Assembly (NCBI RefSeq): GCF_024006985.1
Contig: NZ_JAMXIB010000002.1
Coordinates: 310,001-374,000, forward strand
From: Robiginitalea marina
GTDB lineage: Bacteria > Bacteroidota > Bacteroidia > Flavobacteriales > Flavobacteriaceae
Direction: 5' to 3'
DNA length: 64,000 nucleotides
The notes under the pieces are model-generated. The model ran no database searches. It was not told where the DNA came from and saw only the letters and a program-made list of their open reading frames with translations. Numbering within the stretch: position 1 is the first letter of the stretch; the number at the start of each line of letters is the position of its first letter. A program made the translations under genes and the position numbers. Positions 45,994-52,521 of this stretch are shown here, in pieces.

Positions 45994-46932
45994 TGCCTGC
46001 AGGGTAAAGAAGAGGAACAGGACATAGGTCCCGAGGAGCACCAGGCCATTTTTCCAGTCGAGGCGGAGGCCCTTGGGGAGGAAAACCATGGGGAGCACAA
46101 GGAATGCAAAAGCCAGCATCCATACGAGGTCTTCGGCAATCAGCCGGTCATCCACCACCCGGATGGGGGTGACCAGGGCGGTAATGCCGAGCACGCCCAG
46201 GAGGTTGAAAATATTGGACCCGATCAGGTTCCCGACCGAGATGGCCTTTTCCCTGCGCACCATGGCGATGACCGAAGCTGCGAGTTCCGGGATGCTTGTG
46301 CCCACTGAAACTATCGAAATACCGATCACCCTGTCGCTTACTTCAAAATAGGAGGCCAGGCCCACGGCACCTGAGATCAACAATTCGGAGCCACCCCAAA
46401 GGGCCACCCCCCCCGCGCCGAGGAAAAATACCGTCTGGTAAAGCGGGAGCAGGGTCACCACCTCGGGGAGGGCTTCCACAATAGCCGGTTTCTGGAAACG
46501 CAGCAGGAAGATCAGGAACAGGAATAGGGAAGATACCATAATGATGCCTTCCGTCCGGCCCAATACCCGATCGGGCGCCACAAAGGCAAAAAACAGCAGG
46601 GATGCCGCCATCATCACCGGCCAGTCGGTAAAATAAAAACTGCGGCGGATTTCCATACTGCCGATCAACAGGGTTATCGCCAGGACCAACCCCAGGTTGG
46701 CGATGTTTGAACCCACCACGTTGCTCAGGGCCAGGTCAGGGAAGCCCCTGAGGGCCGCCTGTACGCTTACAATGAGTTCAGGGGCCGAGGTGACAAAGGA
46801 AACGACGGTCATCCCCACGACGATTTTGGGGATATTCAGCCGGAAAGAAAGGTCCACAGACCCTTTCAACAGGAAATTACCCCCCAGGATCAGCAGGGAT
46901 AAACCCACCGCGATATAGATAAAGTCAGCCAT
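45991..46932 (-). CDS. CaCA family sodium/calcium antiporter (YrbG-like)
   Basis: The start MADFIYIAVGLSLLILGGNFLLKGSVDLSF is preferred to a Met 18 codons upstream. The 313-residue protein has ten helices with two inverted alpha-repeats. The first is VVSFVTSAPELIVSVQAAL with NVVGSNIANLGLVL. The second is IVSVGTSIPELAASVIAMV with NLIGSNIFNLLGVLG. These repeats line the ion path. It exchanges sodium (or protons) for calcium. Confidence 0.93.
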   Translation of the reverse strand: MADFIYIAVGLSLLILGGNFLLKGSVDLSFRLNIPKIVVGMTVVSFVTSAPELIVSVQAALRGFPDLALSNVVGSNIANLGLVLAITLLIGSMEIRRSFYFTDWPVMMAASLLFFAFVAPDRVLGRTEGIIMVSSLFLFLIFLLRFQKPAIVEALPEVVTLLPLYQTVFFLGAGGVALWGGSELLISGAVGLASYFEVSDRVIGISIVSVGTSIPELAASVIAMVRREKAISVGNLIGSNIFNLLGVLGITALVTPIRVVDDRLIAEDLVWMLAFAFLVLPMVFLPKGLRLDWKNGLVLLGTYVLFLFFTLQA

Positions 46933-46984
46933 ACAAAAAGCTGTAAATATAGTGTAGGGACAGGCAAATCCCCGGGGGGCAAAC

Positions 46985-47040
46985 AACTATTTTTATAGTT
47001 TTTTAACTATATTTTTAGTTTCACAACTAATATTTTAGTT
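46985..47040. promoter_or_regulatory. Three-palindrome BlaI-type operator array
   Basis: Three 16-bp palindromes of form AACTA-N6-TAGTT start at 46985, 47005 and 47025, exactly 20 bp apart. The first and third have 6-bp perfect arms (AACTAT/ATAGTT, AACTAA/TTAGTT) and the middle one 5-bp arms. They end just upstream of the -7 box of the BlaI-type gene, so a repressor there would block its own operon. Confidence 0.85.
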
Positions 47041-47048
47041 TATGTTTG
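47041..47048 (+). promoter_or_regulatory. -7 box for the BlaI/BlaR operon
   Basis: TATGTTTG matches TAnnTTTG and directly abuts the third operator palindrome, 20 bp before the ATG at 47068. Confidence 0.6.
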
Positions 47049-47067
47049 CGTGAAATCGAATATAGCC

Positions 47068-47433
47068 ATGCAACGACTCACCCAACGGGAAGAAGAAATC
47101 ATGAAGCTGCTCTGGAAGCTGGAAAAAGCTTTTGTAAAGGAGTTGCTCGAGGCCTTCCCCGGCAAACGAAAGCCCCATTACAACACCCTTTCCACTATGG
47201 TGCGCAACCTGGAGGAAAAGGGTTTTGTGGGCCATGAAGCCTTTGGAAATACCCATCGCTACTTCCCCCTGGTAAGCCGGGAGGCGTATCGCAGGGAATT
47301 TATCGGGGAATCCATTGCCGATTATTTCGACCACAGCTACAAGAGCCTGGTCTCCCATTTTGCCCGGGAGGAAAAAATCTCAGCCGATGACCTGCGGGAG
47401 ATTATCGCCCTGATCGAAAAACAAAAGAAATGA
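47068..47433 (+). CDS. BlaI/MecI/CopY family repressor
   Basis: I use the ATG at 47068; a GTG at 47050 is possible but lies in the leader. The 121-residue protein has the winged helix typical of BlaI: LTQREEEIMKLLWKLEKAFVKELLEAFPGKRKPHYNTLSTMVRNLEEKGFVGHEAFGNTHRYFPLVSREAYRR. A C-terminal dimerisation helix follows (about 85-121). It represses its own operon, which includes the membrane peptidase overlapping it by 4 bp. Induction by proteolysis, as in BlaR1/BlaI, is expected by analogy. The operator array just upstream supports autoregulation. Confidence 0.93.
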   Translation: MQRLTQREEEIMKLLWKLEKAFVKELLEAFPGKRKPHYNTLSTMVRNLEEKGFVGHEAFGNTHRYFPLVSREAYRREFIGESIADYFDHSYKSLVSHFAREEKISADDLREIIALIEKQKK

Positions 47434-49331
47434 CTGATATGGAAGCGTACCTGTTGAAAGCCTCGGCCATCCTCGCCCTCTTCCTGCTGGTCTACCAGGC
47501 CCTGCTCAGGAGGGAAACCTTTTTCAGGGTCAACCGGTTTTTCCTGCTCAGCGGGATTTTCGCAGCCCTCCTCCTCCCCCTGGTGACCCTGCGGGAAGAG
47601 GTTGCCATCCCCCTGGAGCTGATGGCCGGGACACCGGCCTCCGCCATGCCGGACATGGACAATACTGAATCCCGGGTGGGGTTAAGGACTCTGCTATTTG
47701 GCGCTTACCTGCTGGGCATGCTCTTTTTCCTGGGCCGCACCGCAAGGCAACTCCTGGGGGTGCTGAAGCTGATGAAAGGCCCCCGCAGTATCCGAAAAGA
47801 CGGCGTGGTCCTACGGCCTACCGAACAGGTCGTCGGGGCGCCTTTTTCGTTCCTGAAGCATATCTTTTACAACCCGAAGGCGCACGACCCGGCCGAGTTC
47901 CAACAGATCCTGGAACACGAAAAAGTGCATGCCCGCCAGTGGCATACCCTCGACATCCTGCTGGCCCGGGCTGCAGCCGTGGCCCTCTGGCTGAACCCCC
48001 TGGCCTGGATCTACCAGAAAACCATACAGGAAAACCTGGAATACCTGGCCGATGCCGGGGCCCTGCGGCACCTGCCCTCGCCCAGGGAATACCAATACAC
48101 CCTGCTGAAGGTCTCCGGGAACCCGATGAGCCCTTCCCTGGTCAACGCTTTCAACAGTCCAATCCTCAAAAAACGAATCGTTATGTTACACCAAACCCCA
48201 TCCAAAACCATCCATTTGCTGAAGTACCTGTTGATTGTGCCGGTCCTGGCCCTGTTCCTGATGGCCTTCAACCGCGAGACCGTCTATGTGCCACAACTGG
48301 ATTCCGCCCAGGAGCTCATCACCCCTGGGGAGAAAACCATTGAGGTGACCATCGACAAAAATACCTCGGATGCCGAATTGCTGGAACTCAAGGAAAAAAT
48401 GGCTAAAGACGGGATCGACTTCTCTTACACCACCGTCCGGAACGGGGCCGGGGAGATCATTGACCTGTCCTTTAATTTCAGCGGCAAGGCCGAAAACGGA
48501 AACCCCTTCAGCGGCAGTTACAATTCGGATTCAGAGGAGCCCATTAAACCCGTATTGATCTATATCAATTCCGAAGGGGGTGTCTTCTTTGGGGAAGCCA
48601 GTACCTACAGGAAATTCAGCAGTGGCAAAGAAGTTCATTTCACTACAGGATCTGGCGAGAAGATGATCTGGGTACAGCGCTCCGGGGAAGAAGATGGACC
48701 GTTGTTTGGAACCCGGATGGCGCCGGGGAATCAGGTCATTATCGTGGACGGAAAGGAGGTCGACGAAGTGAAAGGGGAAAAGGCCTATCTCAGGCAACTT
48801 GAGGAACGGGAAAAAATGATGATCCTCACGATGGAAGACGCCAAAACAATAGAGGTACGTGAGAAGGACGGCGAGAAAGTCATCCTTGTGGACGGGAAAG
48901 AAGTGAGCCGTGAAGAACTCCGCGAGCAGGGCGAGGCCAACAAGATCTTTGTGAAAATGCTTGAAACGGACATTACTTCAGAGGCGGACATCCAAATCCA
49001 TAACATCGAAGTACAGGAAGACGGGAAGACCGAAAGGATCATCAGGATGTCGCCTGATGCCAAGGACTCGGTTCGCTACAGGGCCATTGTGATTGATTCC
49101 GAAAAATCGGGGGATTTCCCCCACGGGAAACAATCAAAAATGAGCTTTTATTCCACTGGAAACAACCCCCTGATCTTTATCGATGGAAAAAAGGCCAGCA
49201 AAAAAGATATGAAGGGCCTGGCCCCGGACCAGATTGAATCCATCAATGTCCTGAAAGGGGAAGCCGCCCTTGAAAAGTACGGGAAAAAAGCGGCTGACGG
49301 GGTGATTGAAATTACCACCAAAAAGCAGTGA
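47430..49331 (+). CDS. BlaR1-type M56 membrane metallopeptidase with TonB-plug-like tail
   Basis: The ATG overlaps the repressor stop as ATGA. Residues 1-260 form the M56 membrane domain: helices at about 8-24, 38-52 and 88-102, the zinc motif HEKVH (163-167), and a further helix near 228-245 (LLIVPVLALFLMAF). The extracytoplasmic part (about 260-633) has no penicillin-binding sensor motif. Instead it has repeated segments such as IIVDGKEV and ILVDGKEVSREEL. It ends in IFIDGKKASKKDMKGLAPDQIESINVLKGEAALEKYGKKAADGVIEITTKKQ, like the plug-start of TonB-dependent receptors. It probably senses an envelope signal and cleaves the repressor, but the signal is unknown. Confidence 0.88.
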   Translation: MTDMEAYLLKASAILALFLLVYQALLRRETFFRVNRFFLLSGIFAALLLPLVTLREEVAIPLELMAGTPASAMPDMDNTESRVGLRTLLFGAYLLGMLFFLGRTARQLLGVLKLMKGPRSIRKDGVVLRPTEQVVGAPFSFLKHIFYNPKAHDPAEFQQILEHEKVHARQWHTLDILLARAAAVALWLNPLAWIYQKTIQENLEYLADAGALRHLPSPREYQYTLLKVSGNPMSPSLVNAFNSPILKKRIVMLHQTPSKTIHLLKYLLIVPVLALFLMAFNRETVYVPQLDSAQELITPGEKTIEVTIDKNTSDAELLELKEKMAKDGIDFSYTTVRNGAGEIIDLSFNFSGKAENGNPFSGSYNSDSEEPIKPVLIYINSEGGVFFGEASTYRKFSSGKEVHFTTGSGEKMIWVQRSGEEDGPLFGTRMAPGNQVIIVDGKEVDEVKGEKAYLRQLEEREKMMILTMEDAKTIEVREKDGEKVILVDGKEVSREELREQGEANKIFVKMLETDITSEADIQIHNIEVQEDGKTERIIRMSPDAKDSVRYRAIVIDSEKSGDFPHGKQSKMSFYSTGNNPLIFIDGKKASKKDMKGLAPDQIESINVLKGEAALEKYGKKAADGVIEITTKKQ

Positions 49332-49621
49332 TCCCCGGCGGAGGCCAGCCAGATTACGCCCAAGGCCTGGCCTGGAAACAGGGTCCCGGGAAGTGCAAAA
49401 AGACAAAAGCATACGAAACAGGGGGAAAAAGGTCCTTTTCCCCCTTGGTTTTCGAAAAACCAGGGAAAAACCCCCTACAATTATTACAGTATATAAGCAT
49501 AATGCCTTATTAAAATTCCATTTAACAATCATTTACAAGGTTTCATGCTTTTTATTTACAGGTTAAAATGTTTTAAGACTTACAATAGTGTACGCAACTT
49601 CGCAGATTTTCCCCGATTTCC
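49332..49621. other. Intergenic stretch without genes
   Basis: The gap between the M56 gene and the tiny ORF is 368 bp (49332-49699). Its left part (about 49332-49621) is AT-rich in the middle and shows no ORF, RNA fold or clear repeat; the right part holds the putative promoter described separately. Confidence 0.6.
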
Positions 49622-49653
49622 TTGGAGGGTACCCGGCCGTTCCGATATATTCG
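49622..49653 (+). promoter_or_regulatory. Putative promoter of the tiny ORF at 49700
   Basis: TTG (49622-49624), 21 bp, then TATATTCG (49646-49653), one mismatch from TAnnTTTG. The predicted start is about 40 bp before the tiny ORF. Confidence 0.4.
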
Positions 49654-49699
49654 CCCCACAATCAGAAACAAGCAACCCAATCAAAAAAACGTTACCATC

Positions 49700-49762
49700 A
49701 TGATCGCTCTGGCAAAATTTGTTCTTTCCCTTTTGCTCACCCTCATATTGGCCCTCTTCTAA
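49700..49762 (+). CDS. 20-residue hydrophobic peptide
   Basis: ATG ATC GCT CTG GCA ... encodes MIALAKFVLSLLLTLILALF, a single membrane helix with one Lys. It has its own promoter-like element 46 bp upstream and is followed 25 bp later by a perfect 10-bp terminator hairpin, so it forms a complete transcription unit. It resembles the very short single-helix peptides found as type I toxins or membrane-protein regulators. No antisense RNA is evident. Function unknown. Confidence 0.45.
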   Translation: MIALAKFVLSLLLTLILALF

Positions 49763-49787
49763 GTTGAAGGGAAAAACTTCGGATTAC

Positions 49788-49820
49788 AGGCCTTCCCGTT
49801 CCAAGGGAAGGCCTTTTATT
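49788..49820 (+). terminator. Intrinsic terminator after the tiny ORF
   Basis: Perfect 10-bp arms AGGCCTTCCC/GGGAAGGCCT with a 7-nt loop lead into TTTTATTTTT. Confidence 0.88.
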
Positions 49821-49846
49821 TTTCGGGAAAGGGTATCTTTGGCAGT

Positions 49847-49999
49847 ATGAAAAGAATGCTGTTCCGCCTCCTGGCCCGCCTCAACCGGTGGTTCCTGCCG
49901 TCCTTCAGCAAAAAACGGCTGGACCTGGCCAAAGCCAAAAAATGGCAACTGGCCCTTATCGGCTGGCGCTACTATGTCACAAGCCGTGCCCTGGACTAA
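49847..49999 (+). CDS. Small basic conserved protein (50 aa)
   Basis: Encodes MKRMLFRLLARLNRWFLPSF followed by KKRLDLAKAKKWQLALIGWRYYVTSRALD. I recall near-identical 50-residue proteins in many Flavobacteriaceae, usually with the signature L(D)LxKAxKxQxAxIGWRxxVTxxALD. They are often labelled 'SsrA-binding protein' in databases although far too short to be SmpB. It is basic and amphipathic, and a membrane- or ribosome-linked role is guesswork. Its stop overlaps the apt stop by 4 bp in convergent order. Confidence 0.72.
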   Translation: MKRMLFRLLARLNRWFLPSFSKKRLDLAKAKKWQLALIGWRYYVTSRALD

Positions 50000-50508
50000 T
50001 AGGTGATAAGGGCTTTAAGTGGGAAACCCCTGAGTTTGTCACGACCTTTAAGGAACCCCAGTTCGATCAGGAAATTGCACTGCACTACCTGGCCGCCAAG
50101 GCCTTCGACCAGGTCGCAAATCGCCCGGGCCGTGCCCCCGGTGGCCAGCACATCGTCGTGCACCAGCACCCGGTCGCCCGGGGAGATGCTTTCCGCGTGG
50201 ATCTCCAGGGCATCGGTGCCGTATTCCAGTTCGTAGTCCTGCCTGCGGGTCGGACGGGGGAGCTTCCCGGGCTTGCGGGCAGGGACAAAACCGGCCCCCA
50301 GGCGTTCGGCCAGCAACAGGGCAAAGAAAAAGCCCCGGCTCTCGATGCCCACCACCTTGTCTACCCCAAGGCCCTCGGCGAACTGCCACAGTGCCCGCGC
50401 GGCTTCCTTCAGGGCCACCGGGTCTTCCAGCAGGGGGGTAATATCCTTGAAAACCACCCCCTTCTGAGGAAAATCGGGAACTTCCCTGATGTAGTCATTA
50501 AAATTCAC
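49996..50508 (-). CDS. apt: Adenine phosphoribosyltransferase
   Basis: The family start is NFNDYIREVPDFPQKGVVFKDITPLL, and the codon there is GTG (50506-50508), so I call a GTG start giving the usual 170 residues. Upstream ATGs would run into leader sequence next to tRNA-Arg. The PRPP loop VLVHDDVLATGGTARAICDLVE and the phosphate loop KVVGIESRGFFFALLLAERLGAGFVPARKPGKLP are intact. It salvages adenine to AMP. Confidence 0.93.
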   Translation of the reverse strand: MNFNDYIREVPDFPQKGVVFKDITPLLEDPVALKEAARALWQFAEGLGVDKVVGIESRGFFFALLLAERLGAGFVPARKPGKLPRPTRRQDYELEYGTDALEIHAESISPGDRVLVHDDVLATGGTARAICDLVEGLGGQVVQCNFLIELGFLKGRDKLRGFPLKALITY

Positions 50509-50588
50509 GGAAATCAACGGTTGGTTATTTTGCCCTAAATGTAAAAAGAAATATATTTGCATCCCCTTAGTTAAGGGAACACATTCCC

Positions 50589-50662
50589 GGCCACGTGGCG
50601 CAATTGAATAGCGCATCTGATTACGGCTCAGAAGGTTCCAGGTTTGAATCCTGGCGTGGTCA
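50589..50662 (+). tRNA. tRNA-Arg (anticodon ACG)
   Basis: The 7-bp acceptor stem is GGCCACG (589-595) with CGTGGTC (655-661) and discriminator A662. The D-stem is GCGC/GCGC, the anticodon stem TCTGA/TCAGA, and the loop TTACGGC gives anticodon ACG (50623-50625), read as ICG after deamination of A34. The T-stem is CCAGG/CCTGG. The 3' CCA is not encoded. Its 3' end is repeated at 52,017-52,043. Confidence 0.97.
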
Positions 50663-50667
50663 CTTAA
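50641..50667. repeat. Direct repeat copy 1 (intact tRNA-Arg 3' end)
   Basis: The last 22 nt of tRNA-Arg plus CTTAA form one copy of a 27-nt direct repeat that matches 52017-52043 at 25 of 27 positions, including 20 identical nt at the right end. This is where tyrosine-recombinase elements usually integrate (att site). Confidence 0.8.
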
Positions 50668-50679
50668 GGATGAAAGCTC

Positions 50680-50706
50680 GCCCGCAAGGCGGGCTTTTTT
50701 CTTTTC
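50680..50706 (+). terminator. Intrinsic terminator after tRNA-Arg
   Basis: GCCCGC-AAG-GCGGGC followed by six T and CTTTT. Confidence 0.88.
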
Positions 50707-50745
50707 GAACAAGGCGCAAGCTCGCTTGCATGTCGCAGTGAGGAA

Positions 50746-50831
50746 AGAAAAAGAAGCCAGCCATGGGCTGGCAGCTTTTCATGTAGACTACGGGACCGCC
50801 AGGAAAACCGAGCGAAGCGAAGGTAATCCTG
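50746..50831. repeat. Palindromic repeat unit A1
   Basis: GAAAAAGAAGCCA, a variable hairpin, AGCTTTTCAT, TAGACTACGG, then CGAGCGAAGCGA and GTAATCCTG. The same ordered blocks recur at 52240-52328. Non-coding. Confidence 0.7.
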
Positions 50832-50904
50832 CTGTAGACATGAAATCTTTATGTTATTTTACACTGAATTCCTGATCTATGATTGGGATTTGGATACAAA
50901 CGTA

Positions 50905-51534
50905 TTATTCATCGAAAAGATGATCCAGGTTAATGAAATAAGACTCTTTTTTTCCCTTATCATCATACCTGGAAAAGCCAACCAAATAGTGAAAACGACC
51001 GAAAGAACGATATGGCCAATGATATTTTCGGCCTTTAAGTTCGACCCTTAGTTCACCAAAAACATCGAGGCTCCCTTTGAGCATCTCAGGATTCGTATTT
51101 TGAGCAGTCTTCTGAAGTTTTTTATCCCAATGTAGGTCTCCGTAAAAGACAAAATAATCATAGGGATTTTTCTCGGTGGCGGAAGCTAAATGAAAATAAT
51201 TAAACGAAGATTGAACAACCTTTAAATTAGGAATTCCAATACCGAGGGCATCAAAAGGAACCTCAAAAAGTTCAAATTCCATTGTTTTTAGTGTATGTTC
51301 TAAATTATCCGAAAGCGAACTAGAATAGTCATAGGAATCTGCTGGAATGAAATACATCTCCTGAGGAATTCCATCAAGTCTAGATCGATTATCGAAACAA
51401 AATGATGAAAAGATTAAAAAACCCTTTTCAGTATGTATTTCAGTTAACAAAGTAGGAGGTTTATTTTGTCCATTTAAACTATCATTCCAGAGCAAAGAAC
51501 TATAAACCAACAGAAAAAGTATAATTATCCGCAT
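50905..51534 (-). CDS. Exported protein of unknown function in AT-rich segment
   Basis: This 209-residue protein starts with a Sec signal (MRIIILFLLVYSSLLWNDSLNGQ). The mature part is mixed alpha/beta with many aromatic residues (YDYFVFYGDLHWDKK, YHWPYRSFGRFHYLVGFSRYDDKGKK). I do not recognise it. The codon use is AT-rich, unlike the core genes around it. It overlaps the upstream truncated gene by 10 bp (ATGCGGATAA), so the pair was once an operon. It lies inside the segment bracketed by the tRNA repeats. Confidence 0.7.
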   Translation of the reverse strand: MRIIILFLLVYSSLLWNDSLNGQNKPPTLLTEIHTEKGFLIFSSFCFDNRSRLDGIPQEMYFIPADSYDYSSSLSDNLEHTLKTMEFELFEVPFDALGIGIPNLKVVQSSFNYFHLASATEKNPYDYFVFYGDLHWDKKLQKTAQNTNPEMLKGSLDVFGELRVELKGRKYHWPYRSFGRFHYLVGFSRYDDKGKKESYFINLDHLFDE

Positions 51535-52019
51535 GGATCATAAGTGATTGCGTTGGCTGCTGTTTGAGGATGGTTAGAACCTAATTGATCTATTGTACCC
51601 AATCCATTCGTGAGATCGATCCAAGTAGCTCTTAATTGGTTAATGAAATAACGCTGATAATCACTTTGCCTTAAAGTTGGGTTTTTTCGAAAATATCGCT
51701 TTAAATCCGTAATAGCAATATATAAGGCTCCTGCTGCTAGTTCCCGTGCCATATTTCTAGTAAAGAGTAAATCGCCGTCTATATTATATTTAGGCAATCC
51801 AAAAGTTAAACTAGAATAGCTCACCGTAGAATAATTTGTGTCAAAAATATTGCTGAGATCAGTATATGCTAGGTTTTGTTCAAAATTCTTAAGTCTACTT
51901 TCCTGCCATAACTCACTATCAGTAACAGAATTAAAGCTGAAATTCTTATCGCAGGGAATAGCAAATCCTACACCACCACCACCACCAGCACTTGGACTTG
52001 CATCTATAGTGCCGAGGGT
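51525..52019 (-). pseudogene. 5'-truncated gene cut at the tRNA-Arg repeat
   Basis: An open frame of 164 codons runs back from the stop at 51525 to an in-frame TAA at 52020-52022 that lies inside the tRNA-like repeat. No ATG occurs in the first 120 codons, and the first GTG is at 51822-51824. The frame includes a Gly-rich linker (SAGGGGGVGF) and later NMARELAAGALYIAITDLKRYFRKNPTLRQSDYQRYF. The protein therefore seems to be the C-terminal end of a longer one whose 5' part was removed at the junction. The Gly-rich linker plus a folded tail is compatible with the end of a large secreted or toxin-like protein, but that is speculation. Confidence 0.65.
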
Positions 52020-52043
52020 TTAGATCCTGGCGTGGTCACTTAA
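52017..52043. repeat. Direct repeat copy 2 (tRNA-Arg 3' fragment)
   Basis: The sequence matches the 3' end of tRNA-Arg and following CTTAA at 25 of 27 positions. The rest of the tRNA is absent. It is followed by its own terminator hairpin, as the intact gene is. This is consistent with the distal att site of an integrated element or a partial tandem duplication. Confidence 0.8.
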
Positions 52044-52048
52044 AGCGC

Positions 52049-52080
52049 AAACCCCGCTCGTTCGAGCGGGGTTTTGTTTT
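52049..52080 (+). terminator. Terminator after the tRNA fragment
   Basis: AAACCCCGCTCG/CGAGCGGGGTTT palindrome followed by TGTTTTT, the position a tRNA terminator would hold. Confidence 0.85.
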
Positions 52081-52456
52081 TCGGGGAACCGTCGAAAGCT
52101 TGCTTTCGTAAGGGAACCCGGAAAATAAAACCGCACCGCCAGGGGCGGTGCTGGGTTTGCATTTTCAGGCGGGAGCACTTTCAGGATCACGAGCGCAGCG
52201 AGTACTCCTGGGAAACCACTTGCTTGCCGAAGAGAAGGCGGAAAAAGAAGCCAAACGATAGTTTGGCGAGCTTTTCATTTAGACTACGGAGCTTCACAGG
52301 ATCACGGAGCGAAGCGACGTAATCCTGGGCCGGTGCTGCGTTTGCTATCCCTCACGCATATTCGGGACAAGCTTTCAGGCGGGAGCACAAAGGAAAACCG
52401 ACCCCGTCCCGATAGCTATCGGGATCGGGGGAGGTACTCCTGGCCCTGAAGTCCAC
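52081..52456. repeat. Cluster of palindromic non-coding repeats
   Basis: No gene lies in 52043-52521. The stretch holds unit A2 (52240-52328, same blocks as 50746-50831), two copies of a second motif that starts CAGGCGGGAGCAC and ends TACTCCTGG (52167-52213 and 52378-52443), and a near-perfect 29-bp palindrome around 52412 (CCCGATAGCTATCGGG core). Blocks such as GAGCGAAGCGA and TAATCCTGG recur. They look like interspersed repeats following tRNA-type ends. Confidence 0.7.
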
Positions 52457-52521
52457 AGTTGGCAGTTTCTCAATTTGAAAATTTGAGAATTTGAAAATGG
52501 GTAGGTGGGTTCCCAGGAAGT

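Noticed and set aside
47042-47053. Short start ATG-TTT-GCG-TGA before the repressor
   Set aside because: It stops after three codons and lies in the promoter; the ATG at 47068 fits the BlaI family.
50663-52016. Complete integrative element between the tRNA repeats
   Set aside because: The segment has no integrase, excisionase or mobility gene, so only a remnant or an unusual duplication is supported.
52081-52456. CRISPR array
   Set aside because: The repeats are few, of unequal length and spacing, and palindromic, with no cas genes nearby.
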